Assembly (NCBI RefSeq): GCF_035474595.1
Contig: NZ_DATIND010000098.1
Coordinates: forward strand, 1-64,000
From: Longimicrobium sp.
Lineage (GTDB): Bacteria > Gemmatimonadota > Gemmatimonadetes > Longimicrobiales > Longimicrobiaceae
Length of the DNA stretch: 64,000 nucleotides
Reading direction: 5' to 3'
The notes beneath the pieces are model-generated. The model searched no databases. It was given only the letters and a program-made list of their open reading frames with translations, and was not told the DNA's origin. Numbering within the stretch: the first letter of the stretch is position 1; each line of letters begins with the position of its first letter. The position numbers were made by a program, and so were the translations under genes. Below, piece by piece: positions 1-7,364 of this stretch.

Positions 1-63
1 GCCGATCGCCAGCACCAGCGTGTCCCCGCCCGCCGCGGTTCCCGAGGCCGTCGTGGTTCCCAT
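1..63 (-). CDS. N-terminal fragment of an unidentified protein, cut by the window edge
   Basis: Only the first 21 codons are present, beginning MGTTTASGTAAGGDTLVLAI. A good ribosome binding site (AGGAGGAGC) lies a few bases upstream of the ATG, which supports a real start. The gene runs in the same direction as parA, parB and the coiled-coil gene, about 90 bp downstream of the latter, so it may belong to that transcription unit. Too little is visible to assign a family. Confidence 0.55.
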   Translation of the reverse strand, partial: MGTTTASGTAAGGDTLVLAIG

Positions 64-154
64 AAGCTCCTCCTGGTTGAGTGACTTCCTCCAGGTTCAG
101 CTTATCACCACGGCGGCCTCGCTCACATGGAATCTCACGCATCGGTGCGGGGGG

Positions 155-607
155 CTAGCGCTGCTTGGCGTCCCCCGAATCCACCGCGGCCTCGTCGGTG
201 GCCGTGGAGTCCGCCGGCGGGGCGGTGCTGTCTCCGCCCACCTGCCCGCCCGCGGCCCGCGCCCGCGCCTCGATGCTGTCCAGCGGGGGAAGCTCGCCCT
301 TCAGCATCACCCGGATCTGCTCGTAGGTGGCCTGCATCCGGGCCAGCTGCCGCGCCAGCCGCTCGCGCTCCTGCCGCTCCTTCTGCAGCTCCACCACCTG
401 CCGCTCCAGGAACGGCACCCGCGCGGCCTGTGCCCCCACCCACACGTAGCTGGCCGCCATCAGGAAGAGCAGCACCGCGACCACGCCCCCGGCGATCGCC
501 GCCAGGCGCAGCGTGCGGTACGACAGCTCGTACGAGCGCGTGCTCAGGTTCTTCGAGCCGCCGTGGGGGACGACCACGAACGTCATCCGCCGCTCGTCAC
601 GCGCCAT
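155..607 (-). CDS. Single-pass membrane protein with periplasmic coiled coil
   Basis: 150 residues. A short cytoplasmic N-terminus is followed by a transmembrane segment at about 35-57 (rich in A, V, L) and a charged heptad-like stretch at about 65-105 (ERQVVELQKERQERERLA), then a low-complexity Ala/Asp/Ser tail. The N-terminus resembles the membrane-anchor part of M23-peptidase-type envelope proteins, but no peptidase domain follows, so this is either a stand-alone scaffold or the anchor half of a split protein. It lies downstream of parAB on the same strand. I chose ATG 607 because the longer frame upstream runs through an intergenic octamer repeat and has no ribosome binding site. Exact function is unknown. 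Confidence 0.7.
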   Translation of the reverse strand: MARDERRMTFVVVPHGGSKNLSTRSYELSYRTLRLAAIAGGVVAVLLFLMAASYVWVGAQAARVPFLERQVVELQKERQERERLARQLARMQATYEQIRVMLKGELPPLDSIEARARAAGGQVGGDSTAPPADSTATDEAAVDSGDAKQR

Positions 608-611
608 GGCC

Positions 612-722
612 GTACCGGCGGTGCGAGAGTGCGAAGGTGTGAGAGTGCGAGAGTAGAGGTGCGTGCCGTCGTGGGGGCTGCGCCGCCCCCACGCACTTTC
701 GCACTCTCGCACTTTCGCACTG
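612..722. repeat. Octamer-repeat hairpin between parB and the coiled-coil gene (family A)
   Basis: Tandem degenerate octamers GTGCGARA run one way at about 621-655 and in inverted orientation at about 693-721, so they can pair as a long imperfect stem. Inside sits a second hairpin, GTGGGGGC-TGCGCC-GCCCCCAC (about 671-692). Read in the gene direction the first tract starts about 9 nt after the parB stop, and the second ends about 14 nt before the next ATG. It could act as a terminator or mRNA-stability element. The same octamer recurs at several other gene borders in this window. Confidence 0.8.
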
Positions 723-730
723 TCCGTCCA

Positions 731-1660
731 TCACGCCCGCTCGGCCTCGCTGCCCAGGAGCAGCTCCACCACCCGGTCGAAGTCGTCGGCGTTGTAGAAC
801 GGGATCTCGATCCGCCCGGCCTTTCCGCTGGTCACCCGGATCCGCGCCGCCGTTCCCAGCGCGCGCTGCAGCTCCGCCTCCAGGTGGCGGACGTGCGGGT
901 CGTCCATCGCGTCGCGCAGCCCGGCCATGGTCGAGCGCGGCGACGGGGCGCCCGAGCCGCCGGGGCGCAGCTGCCGCACCCGCTCCTCGATGGTGCGCAC
1001 GCTCATCCCGGCGTCCACCGCCTGGCGCGCCAGGTCGGCCATCTCCCGCTCGTCTTCCAGCCCCAGCAGCGCGCGGGCGTGCCCCATCGACAGGTCGCCC
1101 TCGTTCACCATCCGCTGCACCGACGCGGGGAGCGCCAGGAGGCGGAGGAGGTTGGCCACGGTCGAGCGCTCGCGGCCCACGCTGTCGGCCACCTCGGCCT
1201 GGGTGTAGCCGAACTCGTCGATCAGCTGCTTGTACCCGGCCGCCTCTTCCAGCGCCGAGAGCCCGGCGCGCTGCACGTTCTCGACGATCGCGAGGACGAG
1301 CATCGCCCGGTCGTCGATGTCGCGCACCACCACCGGCACCTGCGACCACCCCAGCCGCCGCACCGCCCGCCACCGCCGCTCTCCCGCAATCAGCTCCCAC
1401 TCCGCCCCCTCCGGCGTGGTCGCCGTTCGCGGGCGCACCACCAAGGGCTGCAGCAGGCCGTTCTTGCGGATCGACTCCTCCAGCTCTGCCAACTGCTCGG
1501 CGCTGAACTCGCGGCGCGGCTGGAACGGGTTGGGCGCGATCCGGCTGGTGGGAACCTCGCGCACCCCGTCGCCGGTCTCGATCGCCTGCTGCGTCTCGGC
1601 CGAGAAGTCGCCCAGCAGGGCGCTGAGGCCCTTCCCCAGCCGGGGCTTGCGGGTGGCCAC
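731..1660 (-). CDS. parB: Chromosome-partitioning protein ParB
   Basis: 309 residues, normal length for chromosomal ParB/Spo0J. The basic N-terminus (KPRLGKGLSALLGD) is typical of the ParA-stimulating tip. The ParB N-domain carries the CTP-binding motifs GERRWRA (93-99) and ENVQRAGL (127-134). A helix-turn-helix follows at about 152-175 (TQAEVADSVGRERSTVANLL), which reads parS, and a C-terminal dimerisation region ends the protein. ParB loads on parS and slides as a CTP-dependent clamp to organise origin segregation with ParA. The gene starts 3 nt after parA, so the two are co-transcribed and probably translationally coupled. Two matching parS palindromes lie at 2565 and 4691. Confidence 0.97.
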   Translation of the reverse strand: MATRKPRLGKGLSALLGDFSAETQQAIETGDGVREVPTSRIAPNPFQPRREFSAEQLAELEESIRKNGLLQPLVVRPRTATTPEGAEWELIAGERRWRAVRRLGWSQVPVVVRDIDDRAMLVLAIVENVQRAGLSALEEAAGYKQLIDEFGYTQAEVADSVGRERSTVANLLRLLALPASVQRMVNEGDLSMGHARALLGLEDEREMADLARQAVDAGMSVRTIEERVRQLRPGGSGAPSPRSTMAGLRDAMDDPHVRHLEAELQRALGTAARIRVTSGKAGRIEIPFYNADDFDRVVELLLGSEAERA

Positions 1661-1663
1661 GGG

Positions 1664-2482
1664 CTACTCTCCCCCCGCCGCGGCCATCGGCTCCGGCTCG
1701 GCGCTCCGCCCCGCCTTCCCCTTCTTGGCGATGACCTCCTTCGCCAGCGAGAGGTAGCTCTTGGCGCCCACGGACAGGATGTCGTAGAGGACGATCGGCT
1801 TCCCGAAGCTGGGCGCCTCGGCGATGCGCACGTTGCGGGGGATGGTCGTCTTGTACACCTTGGGGCCGAAGTACTCCTTCGCCTCGTCGGCCACCTGCCG
1901 CGACAGGTTCAGGCGCCCGTCGTACATCGTGAGCAGCACCCCCTCGATCTGCAGCGCGGGGTTCAGGTTCTTCTGCACGATGGTGACCGTGTTCAGCAGC
2001 TGCGACAAACCTTCCAGTGCGTAGAACTCGCACTGGATGGGGATGAGGACCGAGTCGGACGCGGCCAGCGTGTTCAGCGTCAGCAGCCCGAGCGACGGCG
2101 GGCAGTCGATGAGGATGAAGTCGTAGCGGTCGCGGACGGCCTCGATCGCGCGGCGGAGGATGATCTCGCGCCCCTTGCGGTTCACCAGCTCCACCTCGGC
2201 GCCCACCAGGTCGCGCGTGGCGGGGACCACGTCCAGGTAGGGAAAGTGCACCTGCCGGACGATCACGTCCTCGATCGGCACCTCCTCGAGAAGAACGTCG
2301 TAGATCGACTTCTCGACCTCGTCCTTGTCGATGCCGAGCCCGCTGGTGGCGTTCCCCTGCGGATCGGTGTCGATCACCAGCGTGCGCTTCTCGGCGACCG
2401 CCAGGCAGGCGCCGAGGTTGATGGCCGTGGTGGTCTTGCCGACGCCGCCCTTCTGGTTCGCGATGGCGATGATGCGCGACAC
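1664..2482 (-). CDS. parA: Chromosome-partitioning ATPase ParA (Soj)
   Basis: 272 residues from a GTG start. The deviant Walker A KGGVGKTT lies at residues 11-18, the Walker A' region VIDTDPQGN follows, and Walker B is LIDCPPSLG. This is a MinD/ParA-type ATPase that forms nucleotide-dependent dimers on the nucleoid and pulls ParB-parS complexes. An in-frame extension exists upstream, but it runs through the parS site; GTG 2482 has a clear AGAGGA ribosome binding site and starts at the conserved N-terminus ([14 protein letters not shown]). It is followed directly by parB. The usual rsmG gene is not found between mnmG and parA. Confidence 0.96.
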   Translation of the reverse strand: MSRIIAIANQKGGVGKTTTAINLGACLAVAEKRTLVIDTDPQGNATSGLGIDKDEVEKSIYDVLLEEVPIEDVIVRQVHFPYLDVVPATRDLVGAEVELVNRKGREIILRRAIEAVRDRYDFILIDCPPSLGLLTLNTLAASDSVLIPIQCEFYALEGLSQLLNTVTIVQKNLNPALQIEGVLLTMYDGRLNLSRQVADEAKEYFGPKVYKTTIPRNVRIAEAPSFGKPIVLYDILSVGAKSYLSLAKEVIAKKGKAGRSAEPEPMAAAGGE

Positions 2483-2564
2483 GCGTCCTCTGCGCTTGGA
2501 TGGGGGGATGGGTGCGGGGAATCTACACGGCGGGGTGCGCTTAGTCCAGAAACGCAGGGCGGAA

Positions 2565-2580
2565 TGTTCCACGTGGAACA
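2565..2580. promoter_or_regulatory. parS site 1
   Basis: Perfect 16-bp palindrome TGTTCCACGTGGAACA, two symmetric changes from the widely conserved TGTTTCACGTGAAACA. It sits in the leader region upstream of parA, where ParB binding could also regulate the parAB operon. Confidence 0.93.
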
Positions 2581-2585
2581 TTCAT

Positions 2586-2735
2586 AGGAGACAGGGGAGA
2601 GGGGACAGGGAACAGGTACGGCAAGGCGTCCGGTGGAGGAAATCCACGCGGCCCGTGAGAAATGCGGCTGCCGGAGAGTCACCTCACCGGGAGCAGTTCC
2701 CTGTCCCCTGTTCCCTGTCCTCTGTTCCCTCGCTT
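2586..2735. repeat. Inverted GGGACAGGGAACAGG-type repeats straddling the mnmG stop
   Basis: GGGGACAGGGAACAGG-like units at about 2588-2617 face CTGTTCCCTGTCC-like units at about 2694-2735. A related run lies at about 46853-46882. The right arm is inside the mnmG reading frame, so the last residues of MnmG are repeat-encoded. The arms could pair as an mRNA 3' hairpin. Confidence 0.7.
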
Positions 2736-4601
2736 CCGCACCTCCATCACCAGGTTCTGCAGATCGCTGGGGCTCACGCCGGGAATGCGGCCGGCCTGCG
2801 CGAGCGTGGCGGGGCGGACGCGGTCCAGCTTCTGGCGCGCCTCGAAGCTGAGCGACGCGAGGTCGGGGTAGGGGAGATCGCCGGGAAGCGCGAAGTCGGC
2901 CTGCCGCCGGAGCGTGTCCGCACGGTCGCGCTCACGCGAGAGGTAGCCCTCGTACTTCAGCTCCATCTCCGCGCTCACCAGCGCCTCGGCCGCCGCAAGC
3001 TCGTCCTCCCCCTCCACCGGCGCGCCGCCGACCGCTTCGGCCAGCGCGGCGGCGGTGATGCCCGGACGCTTCAGGATCGCGGCGAGGCGCGTCGGCTCGC
3101 GGAGAGGCTGCGAGTTGGCGGACGCGAGGAGATCGGCCACCTGCCCGGGCGCAGCGTTGGTGCCGCGCAGCCACGCATCCATCCGCGCGGCAAGCTCGAG
3201 GCGGCGATCCAGGACGGCGCGCTGTTCGTCGGTCAGCAGCCCACGCTCGGCGGCGATGGGGGCGAGGCGGTGCAGGGCATTGTCCTGCCGCAGCACCAGC
3301 CGGAACTCCGCGCGCGAGGTGAAGAGGCGATACGGCTCGTCGGTCCCCTTCGTCACCAGGTCGTCCACCAGCACGCCGATGAACGCCTGGTCGCGCTCCA
3401 GGATCAGCGGCTCGCGGCCCAGCGCGTGGAACGCGGCGTTCGCGCCGGCGAGGACGCCCTGGCCCGCGGCCTCCTCGTACCCCGTGGTGCCGTTCACCTG
3501 GCCGGCGAAGAAGAGGCCGTCCAGCGCCTTGCTCTCCAGCGTCGGGCGGAGCTGGTGCGGGGGGTAGTAGTCGTACTCGATCGCATACCCGACCTTGGTC
3601 ATCCGCGCGTTCTCCAGCCCGGGGATGGACCGGAGCATCCGCACCTGCACCTCGGCGGGAAGGGAGGTGGAGAGGCCGTTCACGTACAGCTCCGTCGTCT
3701 CCAGCCCTTCCGGCTCCAGGAAGACCTGGTGGCGCGGCGCGTCGGGGAACTTCACGATCTTGTCCTCGATGGACGGGCAGTAGCGCGGGCCCCGGCCGGA
3801 GATCTCGCCGCCGTAGAGCGCGGACTCGTTCAGGTGGCCGGTGACCAGGTCGCGCAGCGGCTCGCCGGTCCAGGTGATCCAGCACGGCCGCTGCGGGAGG
3901 AGCGGCGCGCGCTCCCAGACCGAGAGGCGATACTCCTCCATCTCCCCCGGCTGCAGCTCCGTCTTCGCGTAGTCCACCGAGCGCCCGTCGATGCGCGGCG
4001 GCGTTCCCGTCTTGAAGCGCGCGACCTCCAGCCCCAGCGCCTCCAGCTGCTCGGCGAGGCGGACGGACGGCGGATCGCCCGCGCGCCCGGCGGGGACGGC
4101 GGGCGCGTGGCCGACGTGGATGCGGCCGCGCAGGAAGGTGCCGGTGGTGACGACGACGGCACGCGCGCGGAACTCGAACCCGCTCTCCGTCCGCACGCCC
4201 GCGACGCGAGCGCCTTCGATGATCAGCGAGCCGACCATCCCCTGGAAGAACTCCAGCCCCTCGTGCCGCTCCAGCAGCGCGCGCGCGGCGCGTGGATAGA
4301 GGCCGCGATCGCACTGCGCGCGCGGCGCCCAGACGGCGGGGCCCTTGGACCGGTTCAGCATGCGGAACTGGATGCGCGCGCGGTCGGTGGCCATCCCCAT
4401 CACGCCGCCCAGCGCATCCACCTCGCGCACGACGGTGCCCTTGGCCACGCCCCCGATGGCGGGGTTGCAGCTCATCTGGCCGATGGCCTCGAGGTTGGCG
4501 GTGACCAGCAGCGTGCGCGCGCCGGCCCGCGCCGCCGCGGCCGCCGCCTCCACGCCGGCGTGCCCGCCGCCAACTACGATCACCTCGTACGCGCTCGTCA
4601 T
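2679..4601 (-). CDS. mnmG: tRNA uridine-5-carboxymethylaminomethyl modification enzyme MnmG (GidA)
   Basis: 640 residues. FAD-binding GGGHAGVEAA lies at about 11-20, followed by the family signatures CNPAIGG, FKTGTPPR, YCPSIEDKIVKF and YEEAAGQG, and a C-terminal helical domain ending in PSDLQNLVMEVRKR. With MnmE (7365-8741) it installs the cmnm5 group at U34 of certain tRNAs using FAD, NADH and methylenetetrahydrofolate. I preferred ATG 4601 (AGGAG 4 nt upstream) to the in-frame ATG at 4616. The last ~15 residues (GNRGQGTGDRELLPVR) derive from a dispersed repeat and are probably not functional. The gene is flanked by both parS sites. Confidence 0.97.
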   Translation of the reverse strand: MTSAYEVIVVGGGHAGVEAAAAAARAGARTLLVTANLEAIGQMSCNPAIGGVAKGTVVREVDALGGVMGMATDRARIQFRMLNRSKGPAVWAPRAQCDRGLYPRAARALLERHEGLEFFQGMVGSLIIEGARVAGVRTESGFEFRARAVVVTTGTFLRGRIHVGHAPAVPAGRAGDPPSVRLAEQLEALGLEVARFKTGTPPRIDGRSVDYAKTELQPGEMEEYRLSVWERAPLLPQRPCWITWTGEPLRDLVTGHLNESALYGGEISGRGPRYCPSIEDKIVKFPDAPRHQVFLEPEGLETTELYVNGLSTSLPAEVQVRMLRSIPGLENARMTKVGYAIEYDYYPPHQLRPTLESKALDGLFFAGQVNGTTGYEEAAGQGVLAGANAAFHALGREPLILERDQAFIGVLVDDLVTKGTDEPYRLFTSRAEFRLVLRQDNALHRLAPIAAERGLLTDEQRAVLDRRLELAARMDAWLRGTNAAPGQVADLLASANSQPLREPTRLAAILKRPGITAAALAEAVGGAPVEGEDELAAAEALVSAEMELKYEGYLSRERDRADTLRRQADFALPGDLPYPDLASLSFEARQKLDRVRPATLAQAGRIPGVSPSDLQNLVMEVRKRGNRGQGTGDRELLPVR

Positions 4602-4690
4602 CACGCTCCTGATCATCCCGCGAAGCCGTTTTTCATCTCCCTATATATAACAATGTCAGCCCGGCCCCCGGTACCGGCATCTCCGTCCGA

Positions 4691-4706
4691 TGTTCCACGT
4701 GGAACA
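4691..4706. promoter_or_regulatory. parS site 2
   Basis: A second perfect copy of TGTTCCACGTGGAACA, 2.1 kb from the first, in the divergent gap between mnmG and the Gly-rich gene. An AT-rich patch (TATATATAAC, about 4642-4651) next to it may hold promoter elements. Confidence 0.93.
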
Positions 4707-4727
4707 TTCCCGCTCTTCGCTCCACCT

Positions 4728-4810
4728 CCGCACTCCCGCACTCCCGCACTCCCGCACTCCCGCACTCCCGCACTCCCGCACTCCCGCACTCCCGCACTCC
4801 CGCACTCCGT
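4728..4810. repeat. Perfect tandem octamer array, nine CACTCCCG units (family A)
   Basis: The 8-bp unit CACTCCCG is repeated nine times without error, with a tenth partial copy, starting 22 bp after parS site 2 and ending 74 bp before the next ATG. Perfect identity suggests recent slippage expansion, so copy number may vary between strains. It has no spacers and is not a CRISPR. Confidence 0.92.
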
Positions 4811-4883
4811 ACATGGCACACCCATTGCACCCCCGCGACAATCCCATACGGACGGGCACCCTTCACGACGAGGGAGGCAACGC

Positions 4884-5639
4884 ATGCAAGACAGTAATTT
4901 CGGCGCCGGGGGCACCGGCGGCGGAACTGGAGAGAGCGGCCGCGGCTCGGGCCTGGGTGACGGATCGCCCAGCCTGGGCGCCACGGGCGGAAGCACCGGC
5001 GGCCTGAGCGGATCTACCGGTTCCACAGGCGGACTCGGCTCCCCCAGCGGCTCCACGGGCGGCAGCAGCCTGGGCGGGACCACCAGAAGCGGCGGCAGCC
5101 TGGGCGGGTCCAGCAGCGGGTTGGGCGGAACGAGCGGCCTCGGCAGCACCAGCGGCACCGGGCTGGGCGGCGGCACCACGGGGAGCACGGGTGGGCTGGG
5201 CGCCACCGGAAGCACCGGCGGGCTGGGCGGGAGCACCGCGGGCTCGGCCAACCGGCCGGAGTTCGGCGGGTCGACCGGCACGGCCACGGGCACCGCGAGC
5301 CGCTTGGGCGGAACGAGCGGCGGCGGGCTGGCCGACACGCTGCAGGAGCTGCAGGGGCGCGCCGACCAGCTGATGGACGAGGCGGCCGACCAGCTGGAGG
5401 AAGTGGCCGGGCGCATCGACGACCTGGCCGAGAAGGTGCCGAACAGGGGGCTGGGCGCTCGCGCCGGCGGAATGGCCTCGGGCGCGGCCGACACGCTGGA
5501 GAGCGTCGCGCGCTTCCTGCGCGACAACGACGTGAACACGCTGCAGCGCGAGCTGGGCCACATCGTGACCGAGCACCCGATCCCGGCCATCCTGGCCGCG
5601 GTGGGAGCCGGCTACGTGGTCGGCAAGGTCCTGCGCTAA
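4884..5639 (+). CDS. Gly/Ser/Thr-rich protein with C-terminal membrane-association region
   Basis: 251 residues with a strong ribosome binding site (GGGAGG). Residues 1-150 are a low-complexity stretch of repeated STGG/LGGS/TGSTG units with no predicted fold. From about 150 an amphipathic helical region (LADTLQELQGRADQLMDEAA) follows, and the C-terminus (AILAAVGAGYVVGKVLR) is a short hydrophobic glycine-containing helix like those of DUF883/ElaB/YqjD membrane proteins. It is the first of three genes (this one, a holin-family protein, another Gly-rich helical protein) with 13-nt and overlapping junctions, clearly one operon. A role in envelope or stress physiology is inference from the YqjD-like context; direct function is unknown. 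Confidence 0.85.
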   Translation: MQDSNFGAGGTGGGTGESGRGSGLGDGSPSLGATGGSTGGLSGSTGSTGGLGSPSGSTGGSSLGGTTRSGGSLGGSSSGLGGTSGLGSTSGTGLGGGTTGSTGGLGATGSTGGLGGSTAGSANRPEFGGSTGTATGTASRLGGTSGGGLADTLQELQGRADQLMDEAADQLEEVAGRIDDLAEKVPNRGLGARAGGMASGAADTLESVARFLRDNDVNTLQRELGHIVTEHPIPAILAAVGAGYVVGKVLR

Positions 5640-5652
5640 GGGAGGCGGAACA

Positions 5653-6117
5653 ATGGCGGACCGAGTCCAGCCGCCGGTGGTAACGGCGGTACCCGCGGAC
5701 GGCCGCGCTCCGGCGGCCGAGCCGCAGCTGGGCGACCTGTTCCGGCAGCTCGCGCAGGACAGCGCCACGCTCGTCCGCCAGGAGATGGCGCTCGCAAAGG
5801 CGGAGCTGCGCGAGAACGTGAAGAGCGTGGCGCGCGACACGGCCAAGATCGCCGTGGGCGCCGTTCTCGCGGCCGTGGGAGCGCTCGTGCTCGTGCTCTT
5901 CCTGGTGCTGCTGCTGGGATCGGCGCTGAACCACTACTGGCTGGGCGCGCTGATCGTGGGCCTGCTGTTCGTGGCCATCGGCGGCTTACTGGCCATGAAC
6001 GCCATGAAGCGGCTGAAGCACGACACCATTACTCCGGACCAGACTCTCCAGACCCTCAAGGAGGACAAGCAATGGCTGCAGAGCGAGATGAAGCAGGTCC
6101 GACGGGACCTGGCCTGA
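5653..6117 (+). CDS. Phage holin family (Holin-X type) membrane protein
   Basis: 154 residues. A Pro/Ala-rich start is followed by an amphipathic helix (LFRQLAQDSATLVRQEMALAKAELRE split over about 27-54), two transmembrane helices at about 70-95 and 98-118, and a charged C-terminal coiled tail. This arrangement matches the family annotated as actinobacterial putative holin-X/phage holin family. Despite the name, chromosomal members are usually housekeeping envelope proteins, and no phage genes are nearby. It begins 13 nt after the upstream gene and overlaps the next by 46 nt, implying translational coupling. Confidence 0.85.
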   Translation: MADRVQPPVVTAVPADGRAPAAEPQLGDLFRQLAQDSATLVRQEMALAKAELRENVKSVARDTAKIAVGAVLAAVGALVLVLFLVLLLGSALNHYWLGALIVGLLFVAIGGLLAMNAMKRLKHDTITPDQTLQTLKEDKQWLQSEMKQVRRDLA

Positions 6118-6914
6118 GCGGCACCGGGCGCGACAACGCCGGCCTTGAGGCCGGCACCACCGGCTCGGGCGCGTGGGGCGACGCGCCGGGGAGCGCCGAC
6201 GTGCACGCGGGGATCGCGTTCAACCCGCAGAGCCAGCAGGACGAGGGGCTCCGCGACCGCACGGTGAACCGGGTGAAGGACGCGGCGGGAACGGTGGCCG
6301 ACACGGCCGGCGACCTGGGGCAGCGGGCGCGCTCGTTCGCGGGCGACGTGGCCGGCCGCGCGGGTGACGTGGCGTCGCGCGCGAAGGACCGCATGGGCGC
6401 GGTGGCCGACCGGGCGCAGTCGGCGCTCGAGGAGCGCGGCTGGCTGGACCGCCTGCGCGAGAACCCGCTCCCGGTGCTCGGGGTGGCGTTCGGCGTCGGC
6501 TTCCTGATCGCGGGCGGGAGCCGCGGCGGCGGCAAGGCCACGCGGGTGCGCGGCGAGCTGCGCAGCGCGCTGGCGGCCGGGCTCTCGGCCGGGCTGGCGC
6601 AGGGGGCGCGCGCGTTCCTGCGCAACGCCGGCGCCGAGGACGGCGTGATCAACTCGGTGATGCAGAACATCCCCGGGCTGGGCGGGAGCGACTTCGGCGG
6701 GCAGCACGGCAGCGGCACCGGCGGGCGCAGCGCGTCGATGCGCGGCTCGGCCGGCACCGGGCGCGGCTCGTCGCAGTACGGCGGTGGTTCGATGGGTGGC
6801 GGATCGATGGGCGGCGGAACGCAGCCGCGCACCGGCCGGTCGCCCATGAGCGGCTCGGCGTCGGGCGGCACGGGGACGCAGCACCGCGGGCCGAGCCATC
6901 GGGAGAACCTCTGA
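6072..6914 (+). CDS. Apolipoprotein-like helical protein with Gly-rich tail
   Basis: 280 residues. ATG 6072 lies inside the end of the holin-family gene and is preceded by AAGGAGG, so the 46-nt overlap is real. Residues about 55-125 form repeating amphipathic 11-mer-like helices ([20 protein letters not shown]), then a short glycine-rich hydrophobic segment ([20 protein letters not shown]). The C-terminal 70 residues are Gly/Ser/Thr-rich. Its composition mirrors the first gene of the cluster, suggesting that the two proteins and the holin-like protein act together at the membrane. No enzyme motif is visible. Confidence 0.82.
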   Translation: MAAERDEAGPTGPGLSGTGRDNAGLEAGTTGSGAWGDAPGSADVHAGIAFNPQSQQDEGLRDRTVNRVKDAAGTVADTAGDLGQRARSFAGDVAGRAGDVASRAKDRMGAVADRAQSALEERGWLDRLRENPLPVLGVAFGVGFLIAGGSRGGGKATRVRGELRSALAAGLSAGLAQGARAFLRNAGAEDGVINSVMQNIPGLGGSDFGGQHGSGTGGRSASMRGSAGTGRGSSQYGGGSMGGGSMGGGTQPRTGRSPMSGSASGGTGTQHRGPSHRENL

Positions 6915-6918
6915 CGCG

Positions 6919-7191
6919 ATGGCCGAGGCCGGATACCGCGTGACGGGCCGGGTGCAGGGCGTGGGCTTCCGCTGGTGGACCCGCGCCCAGGCCGCCCGGC
7001 TGGGTCTGGTGGGTACGGTGCGGAACGCGGAGGACGGATCGGTGGAGGTGCAGGCGCGGGGATCCGACTACGCGCTCGCCGAGCTGGAGCGGCTCCTGGT
7101 CGAGGGGCCGCCCCACGCCGCGGTGGCGCGCGTGGACCGGATCCCCGCGTCGCTTTCGTCCACGGCGGCCGCTTTCGAGATCGTCCGCTGA
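6919..7191 (+). CDS. acyP: Acylphosphatase
   Basis: 90 residues, the usual length. The conserved phosphate-binding loop and catalytic Arg lie in [16 protein letters not shown] (about 11-26), and the second signature [13 protein letters not shown] (about 34-46) contains the catalytic Asn. The enzyme hydrolyses acyl phosphates such as carbamoyl- or acetyl-phosphate. It is 4 nt downstream of the Gly-rich gene, so it is probably expressed with the membrane cluster, and it is convergent with mnmE. Confidence 0.93.
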   Translation: MAEAGYRVTGRVQGVGFRWWTRAQAARLGLVGTVRNAEDGSVEVQARGSDYALAELERLLVEGPPHAAVARVDRIPASLSSTAAAFEIVR

Positions 7192-7364
7192 TTTTCCGAA
7201 GCTGACCCGAAGAAAAACGGCTTCACCATTTCGCGCAGGGCTCACGATCGCCACCGGGCGAGGGTATCCGGTGCGCCCCCCACCCCAAAATCGATTCTGA
7301 GCGAAAAGAGACCGGGGTTTTCATCCCCCGATCTCCCCGATTTTCTTCGTTCTGCAGTGTCTGT

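Noticed and set aside
20-2587. Plus-strand 855-aa open frame
   Set aside because: Overlaps parA and parB on the other strand, is rich in R, G, H and P, and has no domain: a GC-rich shadow frame.
4728-4810. CRISPR-like array
   Set aside because: The units are 8 bp with no spacers and there are no cas genes.
4690-5007. ORF starting MFHVEHS from the parS site
   Set aside because: The ATG is part of the parS palindrome and the frame runs through octamers and against the real 4884 gene.
5653-6117. Prophage remnant suggested by the holin-family name
   Set aside because: No other phage genes; this family is common in chromosomal envelope operons.
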